Origin: Aliishimia sp965656085
GTDB taxonomy: Bacteria; Pseudomonadota; Alphaproteobacteria; Rhodobacterales; Rhodobacteraceae
Direction of reading: 5' to 3'
NCBI GenBank assembly: GCA_965656085.1
Contig: CBFHJA010000003.1
Location: forward strand, 62,001 to 126,000
Length of the DNA: 64,000 nucleotides
The position numbers and the translations under genes were made by a program. Shown piece by piece: positions 21,001 to 24,068 of this stretch. A model generated the notes under the pieces. It searched no databases and was not told the DNA's origin. It worked only from the letters and a program-made list of their open reading frames with translations. Numbering within the stretch: the stretch's first letter is position 1; each line of letters starts with the position of its first letter.

Positions 21001-23298
21001 AAGCGCGCTTCCGTCCTGCGCGTAGCGCTGCGCGACAACCGCATAGCCACTGTCCGGATCAATCGCCGGATCGCGCGACATCCACGCCACGATCCAGCCA
21101 TCGCCGAGCGCTGTGATCGACGGCTGCGCCTGTGTGCTGCTCTGCGCGGTGTTGACCCGAATGTCGCCTTGACCTGCAACCCGAACGCCAGTGGCATCGA
21201 ACACCGCCTGCCGGATGCCATAGCCGCTGCTGTCGCCCTGCGAGCTGTCGAAGACAAAGACCATCCGCCCGTCGCTGAGCCCGAGCATGTCGCCATATCG
21301 CTGCGCGCCGGAAGTCAGGTCATTGACCTGAAACGGATCGCCGACGGGCTGCGCGTCGAGATCGAAGCGCTGCGCGAAGATACCGCTGCTGGACCCGTCG
21401 CGCCCGTCATCCGTGTAGACCGTCACGTAGCCATTCGGCTGACCTGTGCCCGGATCATAGGTGAGCGCCATGTCCACCTGCGATTTGGCAAAGCGCAGAT
21501 CGGCATCAGTCACGTCGCTCTCGCTTCGCAGCGGCTGGTCGCTACGGTCTGCCTGCGCGTCGACGTCGATCTTGACCACCACGGGCTGTGAACTCGCGCC
21601 ATCGCCATCTTCGAGCAAGATCTGGATTTGCACCTGCGGGGCCGGATCGTCGGAGAGGTTCTGGTAGGTGAGATGTTCGATCAGGACCTCGACCGTTTCG
21701 GGCGTCGCTCCGGCCAGAAGATCGAGGATCAGCGCATCGCCGCCCGTGCCGGCCTGTGCGATGCTGGCAACCGCGATGCCATCTACGAACAATGTGCTGC
21801 CCGATTGGGTCACCGGACCGGAGATCTCGACACCGAATTGATGCTGGCCGGCAGCGTCCTGCGGCGCGAACCCGTCCTGCGCGACCGATTGCGCAAGGCG
21901 CGCCACGATCAGCCGCCCACCGTCGAAATCGGCACTGTCGGCGTCGGACACCGCGACCGCGCCCTCCAAGTCGATCCGCTGCGGCGCGGCATTGACCGCT
22001 TGCTCCGCGAAGACGCGCGTGTCCGAGACCGCCTCGATTTCTGGCGCGGCGGCGCCGGGCGCGGCCCCCGGATCGCCAAAGATCCGCTGATAGACGTTCC
22101 AATCTCCCGTGTGATCGGAACTGAACGCAACAACGAAATCGCCTGTGGAGAGCGCCGCGACACGACTGCTCTGCTGCTGCCCGGCGGTGGTCCCGTTGAC
22201 CACGAACTCGTCGGTTTGCGGCACCCCATCCGCGTCGAAGCGCCGGGCGAGCACGCCGGAGCCGTTCCCGTCTGGCCGGGCGTTTGCGTCCCCGGTATAG
22301 GTGACCACGAAGCCACCATCATCAAGCGCGGCTACATCGTCGATGAGCTGGTTCCACGCACTCTGTTGGTTGACGAGGATCTCGCCGCCCACTGGCGTGC
22401 CGTCGCCTTCAAAGACCTGCGCGACAACCGAGGTGTAGCTCGAACTCCACCCGTCCTCGTTGCCCCGGCTTTGCCACGCTACAACGAAGCGTCCGCCCGC
22501 GAGCCCCTCGACAACCGGCACTTCCTGATTGTTCCCGGCTGTGGTGTTGACCTGAAACTCGGCTCCGAGCCGTGCGCCGGTCAGATCGAACACCTGCCCG
22601 ATCAGCTTGCCGCCTGTGTCCGGGAATTCGGCGCGGTTGGAATTGTCGAACCAGACGGCCACAAAACCGCCGGCCGCCAGCCCGCCGGGTTGCGTCGAGG
22701 GCGCAATCGCGGCGATCGCGGGCTGGCTTTGTTCGGATGTGCTCTGCGTCGACAGGGCGATATTGCTGCCCACGGCCAGCCCGGACGCATCGAAAATCTG
22801 CACCTTGGCGTCATTCGAGAACCGGTCGTCCGCTTCGTCCTCGAAGGCGACCACGAAGCCGCCTCCCGGCAGCCCGGTCAGATCCGTGATGAGTTGCCGG
22901 TAGTCGGCGCTGTCGGAGATCTGTATCTCGCCCCCGACGGTCTGCCCGGACGCGTCATATCGCTGAATATAGGTGTTGAGATAGTTGCTCGTCGGACCGA
23001 TGGGCTCGTCCTGATTGCGCGAGGACCACCCGATGACAAAGCCGCCGTCCTCCAGCGCAGCGATCTTTGGCGAGACCTGATTGTCCTGCTGTTCGGTGTT
23101 GACCAGAAAGCTGGTGCCGTCACGTGCCCCCTCGGCGGTGAAGACCTGTGCATAGATGCCGCTCCCGTCACCGTCCTGCCCGCCGCTTTGCCACGTGATG
23201 ACATAGCGCCCATCCGACAATCGGACGATATCGCCCAGAAGCTGGTTCCCCTCAGGGAACGCGTTGACGATCTCATCCGGCGAAAACGGCTGGTTCAT
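1..23298 (-). CDS. Giant multidomain repeat protein (adhesin-like, probably exported), 3' end beyond window
   Basis: One minus-strand frame stays open from an ATG at 23298 to the window edge, at least 7766 codons; I followed it codon by codon through 1-320 and 1021-2760 and by repeat pattern elsewhere. It begins MNQPFSPDEIVNAFPEGNQL, with no Sec signal peptide, which suits type I secretion with a C-terminal signal not visible here. Order of parts (approximate residues): eight blocks of seven blade-like repeats with beta-sandwich spacers (1-4547), one cadherin-like and one PKD-like domain (4547-4748), 13 cadherin-like domains (4748-6157), CARDB (6157-6283), Ig-like and carboxypeptidase-regulatory-like parts (6283-6860), a Cys and poly-Gly island (6860-7250), a conserved C-proximal domain, then another cadherin-like domain. 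The protein is rich in Asp and Gly, typical of calcium-binding surface proteins. Its role in adhesion is inferred. No secretion genes are in the window. Confidence 0.9.
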   Translation of the reverse strand, partial: MNQPFSPDEIVNAFPEGNQLLGDIVRLSDGRYVITWQSGGQDGDGSGIYAQVFTAEGARDGTSFLVNTEQQDNQVSPKIAALEDGGFVIGWSSRNQDEPIGPTSNYLNTYIQRYDASGQTVGGEIQISDSADYRQLITDLTGLPGGGFVVAFEDEADDRFSNDAKVQIFDASGLAVGSNIALSTQSTSEQSQPAIAAIAPSTQPGGLAAGGFVAVWFDNSNRAEFPDTGGKLIGQVFDLTGARLGAEFQVNTTAGNNQEVPVVEGLAGGRFVVAWQSRGNEDGWSSSYTSVVAQVFEGDGTPVGGEILVNQQSAWNQLIDDVAALDDGGFVVTYTGDANARPDGNGSGVLARRFDADGVPQTDEFVVNGTTAGQQQSSRVAALSTGDFVVAFSSDHTGDWNVYQRIFGDPGAAPGAAAPEIEAVSDTRVFAEQAVNAAPQRIDLEGAVAVSDADSADFDGGRLIVARLAQSVAQDGFAPQDAAGQHQFGVEISGPVTQSGSTLFVDGIAVASIAQAGTGGDALILDLLAGATPETVEVLIEHLTYQNLSDDPAPQVQIQILLEDGDGASSQPVVVKIDVDAQADRSDQPLRSESDVTDADLRFAKSQVDMALTYDPGTGQPNGYVTVYTDDGRDGSSSGIFAQRFDLDAQPVGDPFQVNDLTSGAQRYGDMLGLSDGRMVFVFDSSQGDSSGYGIRQAVFDATGVRVAGQGDIRVNTAQSSTQAQPSITALGDGWIVAWMSRDPAIDPDSGYAVVAQRYAQDGSALGGEIVVNVGQDGDQRSVHMATLNDGRVVFAYRSSDGADSGDGDGFGSFFRILDTDGTFATGEVQINTQSLGDQSLTDVIATADGGFAALYTGVDANGRGVYLQRFDSTGTKSGSETRVNSDQDGDQFAQSLIELSDGRLVVAFVDTSRASPGSGFDVLLQYIDADGTRLDGEFILNEEVLGTQTGASLLALQNGAYVAAFSDDARPGTPVRQQVFGDPADFSVSADPEIVGLKTTLAGSEPEAQAGLHLFAGGAGRLIDPDSPDYAGGVLHLQRIEAQSDIASRPGPDGNGQDVIGFDGVRAEIVGNALRVDGEEIGAVTSNGSAGSDLRVEFNAAATVPRVELALRALTYTNASADPDADRAYRLDLSDGDGGQIEPVRIDIGLTGVQTVFDTLLAKDALLTGGTPGTQSDPQVAALNSGGWVVVWAAAGLGDGSGIYQQRFDASGATIGAQELVNSFTSSTQYQPSVAALSNGGWVVVWSSNTQDGSSYGVYAQRYGADGHSVGDEIRINEAISGRQDEPVVLADAAGGFAVLYSSASGTQADTSGGAVFYRTVDSTGGLGAERQINQITANAQAAQDIVRLGDGASLLVYTSQSNGTNLDGASRGVFGRILEADGTFRGGEFQINELGPNDQYNVTVAATAMGWVAAWYDSVGRVELRFFDLSGAALTADVVASNPELYTDTPQIATLSDGSILLVMMGSNYPGGSSQDVIAQRFDAQGVRLDAPFRINQDRSGNESPGDVAALGDGGAVIVYTDDGNVALQVVNSVTIGTSLTRSDISGLEDAALIGEAEANAGFARLDTDGAVALGNGVPLDGATLTVAFTATQTLDASTLSAPGDYAIGFAPDPTGQGSVAIVGTDVTVEGRVIGTLVSDGTGGAPLQVLFNDTARRENAEALLSALGLSTSSNAPQPFGLQIDLQAASGITAARHVINIGWTGETDSALVLGETLRVNTHNAGGNLGDINLAPLEGGGHVVVWRSYDQEADQTNSYSVHAQIFGADGAPRGEEIQVNLVEASSQLRPDVTGLPGGGFAVVFSSFDQRSDTSRFDLVLGQFDGSGERVGSETIVSGSGTFDEDFASLTSLPDGTLGLSSHDDNSNIVFQTVSPGGVVSPAVAVLDTAGTATQLGSSALALADGTFAVLTPQGGDVLLQRFDAAGAKIGANITLADGALNTISAPAALLADGNILVSFYDAAQSSANFAIFAPDGTQLLPLQTIDTGLAQGAALAALPGGGFAVAYLSGNRAFLQEYDASYVPVDAPVELGEAGTNKSQLRLETSGSGGVRAVFYDSAEAAYLTQEVSPTADVAGPDLGAVTPHINIGAGNVTAAPFVLDNGMSLGSDAALAGGEIRLYYTAQSLATDTLSVQSGGAVSVSGGDVSVQGTVIGTFASTLDGTAGKDLSIALNASATAAAVEEVLEALAYQSSLPAADVAFEDKYLGLFVADSTGAQSAPTYIELDIASGTTSFSGLQLSDWLTDDTRFSLEALRAGPVLLDADVDFDDFAQASFDGGLVRVRLDSLSYGRGYEFSLRDEGTGLGEIGFDGTTVTYGGAVVGTLSASDDGGIDEAFAINLTSAASADAVQAIIENLTISAPGAVNSLDYFPVEIRIENGAGTAEQISRYWSYRTENRDWLDLLDSTNSSGEEQVNTFTFGAQSESHVAALADGGYVVVWASAYQDFTGASSTGVFSQRYDASGARVGPEVQVNMLTPGSQYQPTVVGLSDGGWFAAWTDNFAADGSSNAVAGQRFDATGAPVGGEILLNETTINAQQHPSLAALGNGNVMALWSGYNPSLGDQDIWGRIIRPDGTMGNEFLVNADTSRTQDLPSVTVLDGGDVIVSWRDEAAGGNDYRILAQRLTEDGTRVAADGTALPSGVSGVIVVEGTAGLNSGTTGVVTALAGGGWVAVWDQEDRDVYARIYQPDGTASAPIVVSELFSGSQSAAHVAADAAGGFVVVMQDGSGVDGSGIGVFAQRVAADGTLDGRPFQINTETSSSQFDAQITRLADGSFVTTWTSETSAGAGDGNGRGLFQKRFDLPVPLGPSDPVLIDMPKAVVFAESDVNAGLQLFDGDAQLALADTDSANFDGGTLLLYRLVGSEATLDVQRGAGENASQNILGILPGSGVSLSGSTVLVGTVAIGQITAQDGANGAPLEIALTADATPERLEAVLARLAYANSSDAPTATRSFVLQLSDGDGGDLQQRIDVTVTPETDLTTAPVGTPQVLQSSPEDRQDTVQTVTLFDAAGNPSGLLVVWAGREQDSVADAGYGIFGQMLDLTGAPVGGEFRINSFTEEDQLYPSVDAFATGGFLVSWTSEGARSALRTGADGDAATIFAQRFDAAGAPVGDEIPVNTTTNGVQRLSHVETLTDGGFVVVYETQALDGSGYAVAAQLFNADDTARGPEILVNATTSNDQRLPKVEQLSTGDLAFVWQSSGQDTGSGDNGVYARVIGLDGVETVPEFRVNDQLTGNQDDAQIAALPNGDFVIVYTSDDQDGSGDGVFQKRFDASGTQIGDEVRVNDVSESAQTRADVTALESGGWVVAFDGPDALNGNNRAIFTQVFDATGARVDGNSLVTPDDSGRIWFSPAVTALTGQDYFVAMESYRQSSTTPWDISGQLVAADITLSKAPVIAGVPAEQTLEEADLNAAPQPLFAQAALGDLDSASFAGGMLDLRVLHNRDTQALFAAQDGAGQDALSLITGGAVTLSGGTVSVDGTAIGTLSLGTGTLTINFGPEASPERVETLIRAIGYANPSDDPSDSRTFALTLNDGAGGATRVVSEVSIAPQVDTAQVSGPERQVNVFAEGDQTAPAIATLYEGGQPAGFVLVWESVNQDGAGDSRTGVFGQMYDAAGLPVGGEFQVNTTVRNDQEMPAVIGLATGGFAVAWTDGARVYDPSYDQTVVQIFDADGAKRGGEIHLDTPGRTEYAARMDAHSDGSFTVVRAVDAASGADLIAVTHVSDTGGILREESLQSTDSFANPDVAVLADGTSVVVFEAAGEVHAQLFDASGAPSGGAFNVADIASDLQFEPRVAAVGTGFVVSFTARNIDEAGSSTSSNLGVFARKFAADGTPDPAGQILINDAVLDRQQAADLIGRADGTFTIVYEARDASGTGVFAQEIGADMTRRDGAQQINDVTQAEQDAPAIAALGTGAYAVAYRAQTSGEAGDGSGDGVYLRLAGAAGPGSAAPVIDGLNSTVTYAENQLNGVPQLIDANGAVAVSDADSANFDGGVILVSNVVASAPFIDQINPPDDLTQDLLGLRQSAGISIAGSAVSVDGTRVADITQDGQAGRPFELTLNANVTAEIAERLVENLTYANASDDPLPTRLLRVQMTDGDGAGSEPVVVEVTITPTVDAYVPQGGEQRANDYTLSTQDQPVTVTLLGGDLVIGWSSSGQDGSGWGAYAQRIDPQGNLVARDGSALGPGLRDEVQLHTSTPNSQYASDLIALPDGGYIALIESSVGDSSGTGILAQRFNATGVKTALDGTALPQGGTGETLINTGLESGTQNQARGVALEGGNAGKFAVVWRSDNSAGAGDGDGSGLRLQVFDADGTPDGAALVVNTQTDNEQTRPQIDALSDGGLLVTYQSNAPLGDGSGYGIFAQRVDSNGAKSGPEFQVNTEIASDQDVPDVAVLENGNLAFTWSSEGQDGNGTGVYAAIYAPDGSPVTPEFRVNDQRAGAQTDARIAALDTGGFVIVWADNNATDGSGRGVFAQQYSATGARVDSQFQVNTETASAQYQPTVTATENGFAIAWASESSGGAGDGSSRGVFYQTYANASPGAPTVNFAGTEDQGLVLDAATFEAAFNDPDGQSLQEVRIETLPTDGALTLSGAAVVPGQVVTIEDLRADALIFTPAADFDSSTAFAISVSDGISFSPVGTLTMEFAPVNDAPGLEAGPDTSVFEGRTFTRTLTLTDPDVQTRSFTVDYGDGTDPVTFTSQSLTPVLNHVYGEEGTYTVMVTVDDNAGDGNSVETASFQVTVENEAPDARDDSYVLTAGNVGSVQPLDNDVDSGNDGFTLRQINGEPVNGSQPITLPSGLELTWFAATKRLSVDLTNAYAEASPWQNVADSFTYQIQDSGGLTDTATVSLTIGGFNDQPEAVDDAISVTAGASLAGNLVTDAPGADTDVDLNDALTVTALDGTAFTTQTQITLASGAVVTLDEDGNYTYDPTGLAPGVSNDSFTYTIRDRGGLEDTATVSVTITGTNQAPTPEDDALSVGEDGSITGSLFADNGNGVDTDPDGDAFTVLSVNYNAFDVGRDFTPTGARASASLQVNADGTFSFTPGAAYNDLGVGESETVSVIYTVQDAGGLIADATARFTILGSNDDPDAPSRIEHTNEDVTGFTGNALTLVTDPENDPITIGEVGGEASAVGQPVQTNAGGTITLLANGDFTYDAPASAQSLTQGDFLTDSISYTVGDGNGGIDVSTLFIRLHGRNDAPTAVGDDFAALEDVDISGNLLTTDGVDFDVDVPDALQVIAINGNSFVAGARFALPSGAFLSLDPDGTFLYEQNRSTDLPLNAVETDSFTYTIRDLRGRTDTATATMTITGVASPPIAQNDQIALEQGQTVIGNVFADNGSGADLSPDGRSLTVVAVNGVPGNVGASLAIAAPANPAMEPDGHLVLASDGTLTVSNGFDSLGAGQTITRAFTYTLGDGGTQTDTATITVAITGRNDAPMARDDLAVTDEDSMISGSVFANNGSGADADIDAGDSFTVTAVNGQSTDVGQPISTLVGQVTLNEDGTFSFAPGSAMQALTQGAAEVDAITYQITDGSGQTDTATLTLRVTGVNDLPTAVDDTATTGFEQPVLVDVLANDVDPDAETLTLDQIVSVQNGTAEIVGGQIRFTPEAGFSGAADVTYRITDGAGVPAEATLTVTVEGPVNRPPAAQNDTFVVGETATVTASIFADNGAGIDFDPDGDPITITQVNGTPANVGTAVDLVSGGRVTLTEGGQITIDANGAYNGLAAGEAQVEQLTYQIADAEGGFDTAIVTLRFTGENDLPVASARTARIDEDTALTLDLLAGVTDPDLNDVLTISGVTGLFNGTVDVTGGTLTYTPDADWNGTDVLTYFANDGTETVSNTVTITVDPVADAPDGGADLAETTLDVPVLIDVLANDSDADGDALTITAVSQPASGGMAALTPEGRILFTPDGTPGDVSFTYTLSDGTAEVPVGVTVTVTDPIPNRAPIAAGESYTVLEDGTLEVDVASGVLANDSDPDFDPLQLVVTRSVTNGTLALNADGSFTYTPRADFNGQDSFVYALIDPDGFNASATARITVSRENDAPVAQDDAFDVFESGVRTGNVITLSDSDVDALTEIEPLSVAAVNGTALVEGALTLTLPSGALLTMSETGDFSYDPNGSVALGSGQTATDVFTYTLADPDAATDIAEVTMTVRADEDAPDLVVTQATPSDGVTDTAGTASYRVDNVGFGDAAGLWTDRIYLSLDTVLDESDELIRELRVDPEGFQAGAYYERSFTYLKNPDIAGDYYLLVETDAGGDLIERDETNNFGVSTGTATIEAAFSSTLAVNQTSAIVGDSLQLTGSAGPDGAYEFVTVEADVNGVVRSASVLTNGDGDWSLSFPLFETSAGQIAFNARHPGNPGEDTAPEAVVSVFGMGFAEAAQSVEVQYGATLALDLTLENFGSLDLSGLSGTITGLPAGWTGTLSLPSQTLAGDSAVTATLNLTLPEASGPEPEVLTLGVTSGEGATAEVQVAIDPVSSLADLVVDLDDGIEDGPDTSLEAWMLRGDQELVSFTLTNEGSTASAPVTVVLPDLPWLGLASPTVIDSLAPGASTQILLSLMPGADLPLAEYTGNLLVSEAGGDTVSVDFSFTAVEDETGSLTLTLTDELFYFADGSPKVQDGRVEVTNALTGETVYESDDVDGMVTIEDLPEGYYTVRINADDRDPFATTLYVNAGQDVEQEAFMSRQTVKYYWSVEEIEVEDRYEVTVEAEFETNVPEPVIVVEPRIIDLFEVDEVGESRTYEVTITNHGLVQVEDVDLGFDDHPLYDINVPTGVLAVLDAKSSITIPVTITKTNSLEAYTEGYYDSRGIDPDGDGEPGLYDGDDGSVSIDVDTGGTDPGGEPGDGGDPGGEPGGDDPAPIEPLDPNDYPVPPGSIPCQTGGGVSYEYECGPHTNYKWVAIEIINPEGDCEPPAPGTPTSGGGGGGGGSFGGGGGGGGGGGGGFGGFGTASGGGAPSAGASAPPTIPPEDTCEPEEDCDFNGPLPGGAPICVPGLGAIPHPATFALDIALCGVNFIAAPTLKNAGGCVPYLGDVICAWDWIDYAFCKTGAPGFPTIPDGPILLGDGGPILPFPGAEADPLLSISQESSPLDRNIEIVSGLMSAYGRMYVEILGDDVWFNVQSNPALREHLVFTLIQATDEDGPGGAEITAPEIEQLLNLERPQEIDEAAIARVIDRWNTTLRIENGEIAPPPDGDYIDFARIPDALQDLELYGNLVAEAVEAQGLNLIADTILAIPERLGVTAEDGVCASVRIRISQEAVMTRQAFEATLEVVNEVDQPIENLFLDIVIYDEFGQIVEQNAFGIDDPVLQGLTAVDGTGVIDAGETGSAVFTILPSRLAAADSETTYYVSGNFGYSQGGEQITIPLSREEITVAPQAELELDYFLQRDVYSDDPFTDDVVEEAVPATLGLMVSNVGAGDATDLRVISGQPEIIENEKGLLIDFEIIGSTVNGAPAQPTMEVDFGDVAAGDREVATWLLESTLQGKFTDYEVSFRHLNALGIPELSLITEARIHELIQTVQADGDGLLDFLVNGDGDPLGTPDQIHTTDGAIESVALGLVSALGPDPSASTPSTTFTALLSDGWTYANLLEPSDATLEILQITRDIDGDGTEEVLDAANWWVTDRTYPAEGVPTFENVLHIADKAPSAGAVTYTISYSQDVNQAPVAVDDAVTMNEDSSVSIDVLANDTDPDQDALTVVPGLAQNGTVIAGAGGRLIYTPDPHFFGTDSFTYTVLDAGRARDTATVTVTVVDVPEVTTTITLSATA
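300..1530 (-). other. Conserved C-proximal domain of the giant protein
   Basis: From SVRIRISQEAVMTRQAFEAT the frame reads alternating strands, then LDYFLQRDVYSDDPFT, NEKGLLIDFEIIG, a W.LESTLQG.F phrase and LITEARIHEL. It then passes to a GDGDPLGTPDQIHTTDG section and the next cadherin-like domain at about 310. I recognise this as a unit that recurs in very large bacterial surface proteins, but I cannot attach a name. Its role is unknown to me. It sits well before the true C-terminus, which lies outside the window. Confidence 0.5.
1530..2720 (-). other. Cys-rich and poly-Gly island within the giant protein
   Basis: Residues about 6860-7255. The frame reads CQTGGGVSYEYECGP, then GDCEPPAPGTPTS, a run of 8 Gly, SF, a run of 13 Gly, FGGFG, and then TCEPEEDCDF. 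Further cysteines follow in ICVPG, ALCGV, GGCVPY, VICAWDW, AFCKTG and GVCASVR. I count about 11 cysteines in about 390 residues, whereas I noticed none in the preceding part. Bases 1600-2300 are also visibly less GC-rich than the flanks. The Gly run is coded by a GCC/TCC-like tract on the plus strand at 2461-2536. The reading frame is intact across it. Confidence 0.7.
2720..4830 (-). other. CARDB, Ig-like and carboxypeptidase-regulatory-like segment of the giant protein
   Basis: Residues from about 6157 read DLVVTQATPS, then a RVDNVGFGDA strand and a close on LIERDETNNFG. This is a clear CARDB (cell-adhesion-related) domain. Next come two Ig-like segments with the look of NEW3-type domains (phrases such as LTLENFGSLDLSG and SFTLTNEGSTASAPVTV). 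A carboxypeptidase-regulatory-like fold follows at about 3520-3300, with G.V.VTNALTGETVYESDD and LPEGYYTV. The last part, to about 2720, has a DLFEVDEVGESRTYEVTITN strand and an Asp-rich loop. Names rest on motif recognition; CARDB is the firmest. Confidence 0.6.
4830..9660 (-). repeat. Cadherin-like/VCBS domain array with one PKD-like domain
   Basis: The frame reads a cadherin-like domain at 9660-9360, then a PKD-like domain at about 9360-9060 (DYGDG and NHVYGEEGTYTV-type strands). Thirteen cadherin-like domains of about 90-120 residues follow. Each opens with a phrase such as NDAPVAQDD or NQAPTPEDD, carries a VLANDSDPDGD-type loop and a G.FTYTP strand, and ends with DTATVTVTVTG. The Asp-rich interdomain motifs are those that bind calcium in this superfamily. 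The array probably forms a long calcium-stiffened stalk, an inference from the family. A further domain of this kind lies at about 310-1, after the C-proximal region. Confidence 0.8.
9660..23298 (-). repeat. Eight blocks of seven blade-like repeats (predicted beta-propellers)
   Basis: The N-terminal 60 percent of the giant protein is built from repeats of about 45-65 residues. The pattern is Q..P.(V/I)..L.(D/N)GG(F/W)VV.W.S, then DGSG.G(I/V)(Y/F)AQ.(F/Y)D..G, then a close such as G.E..VNT. I counted seven repeats in every block. Approximate block limits are 23298-22090, 21540-20340, 19850-18700, 18150-17060, 16110-14900, 14390-13140, 12640-11450 and 10950-9660. Seven four-stranded units per block is what a seven-bladed beta-propeller would need. 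That fold is my inference; the count is read from the sequence. Blocks recur about every 1.7 kb, with a longer step around 16-17 kb where the spacer is doubled. Confidence 0.75.
10950..22050 (-). repeat. Beta-sandwich-like spacer modules between the blade blocks
   Basis: Between consecutive blade blocks lies a module of about 150-180 residues with a common pattern: an acidic opening with an ENxLN- or EADLN-like phrase, then D.DS.(N/D)F.GG, a strand-rich middle with V.G..(I/V)G, then L...L.Y.N.S..P...R, closing on DGDGG. Approximate positions are 22050-21540, 20340-19850, 18700-18150, 17060-16110 (two modules in tandem, the second shorter), 14900-14390, 13140-12640 and 11450-10950. Such modules are common in bacterial cadherin- or VCBS-type giant proteins. 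I infer that they act as rigid linkers between propellers. Limits are accurate to roughly 30-60 bases. Confidence 0.65.
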
Positions 23299-23581
23299 AA
23301 TGATATCTCTGAAAAAGTTTACCCCACGTCGACTGCAAGGCTTCGCGATCAGCCGACCGCGGTCAAGATTTTTTTCCGGGAGGCGGAGCAAAAAGAATTC
23401 GACCTGAGAGCAGCGCCGCGCCCGAAAAACTGGCGACTTCGCGGGACCTTCAGGACGGGAACGATTGAAAAACAGAACGAAATCAGGGAAAATAAACGGC
23501 TTGGTATGTCCGCCCCCTGAGGCTTGAAAGACGAGGGCAGCCAGCATGAAGCGCAGCGCACAAATCAACCCTGTGGCGAAC
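23299..23581 (-). promoter_or_regulatory. Upstream region of the giant gene
   Basis: About 280 bases without a convincing gene. On the minus strand the start codon at 23298 is preceded only by a weak AGAGA-like ribosome site. A TTGACC lies about 70 bases upstream of the ATG (near 23360), but I do not see a good -10 partner at the right distance. The stretch is more AT-rich than its surroundings, with A/T runs near 23366, 23390 and 23480. It is the natural place for the promoter; no operator is clear. Confidence 0.35.
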
Positions 23582-23821
23582 TTAGCCTGCGGTTGCAGCC
23601 TGAAACACGTCTGTCAGCGGGGCAAAAGGACTCACCCGTTCCAAAAAGGAGGGCTGTCTACCGCCGCTGGTCCGGTCAGGCCAAAGCGATTCCAGCCAGT
23701 TGCGAAGGTCCAGGCTGCGGCCTTCGAAACGCTGTTCGTCGTGGCTTGTCCCGCGCCGCGCGGCGACGTGCACCGCGTTGAGATCAGCAGGATTACTGTC
23801 GATCACCAGAATTTTCAGCAT
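23582..23821 (-). pseudogene. Possible remnant of a class I glutamine amidotransferase-like gene
   Basis: A 79-codon minus-strand frame starts MLKILVIDSNPADLNAVHVA, which resembles the first strand of GMP synthase-like glutamine amidotransferases. After about 30 residues I see no further family features, and no catalytic Cys or His motif before the stop. It overlaps the 3' end of the upstream small membrane gene by 29 bases, in the same orientation, as in a coupled pair. I read it as a 5' fragment left where the giant gene now begins. It may instead be a chance frame. Confidence 0.3.
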
Positions 23822-24002
23822 CCGCGTTGCGCGCCTCCACAGCCCGGAGCCAGCGCCCCACGAGCAGAATGGGGGCGAGCACAACCGTCCAGCCCACCGC
23901 ATTGAGAATAGTCAACCGGAGCTTTACGGCGGGGTCTATGTCCGACATCCAAAGCGCAATGTGCGCCGCGACGATCACGGCAAGGAGAAAAAGCCAACGC
24001 AT
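23793..24002 (-). CDS. Small two-helix membrane protein downstream of pheS
   Basis: The 69-residue protein has two hydrophobic segments, at about residues 3-18 (LFLLAVIVAAHIALWM) and 31-49 (ILNAVGWTVVLAPILLVGR), separated by a short charged loop. It ends in a polar tail. It lies 66 bases after pheS on the same strand. Small proteins of this look beside pheS are common in Rhodobacteraceae and are sometimes wrongly labelled as a PheRS subunit; nothing here resembles a synthetase domain. The function is unknown. The GC pattern and the pheS context support a real gene. Confidence 0.6.
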   Translation of the reverse strand: MRWLFLLAVIVAAHIALWMSDIDPAVKLRLTILNAVGWTVVLAPILLVGRWLRAVEARNADAENSGDRQ

Positions 24003-24068
24003 GCAAGGTATGTGGGGTAGGTACTCTGCCCACCAAGGCGGCGCGACAAGATGAGCAATTGGCCTGAC

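Noticed and set aside
9660..23298. Periodic repeats considered as a CRISPR array or minisatellite
   Set aside because: The periodicity is at the protein level with diverged codons and irregular lengths; there are no identical direct repeats with unique spacers.
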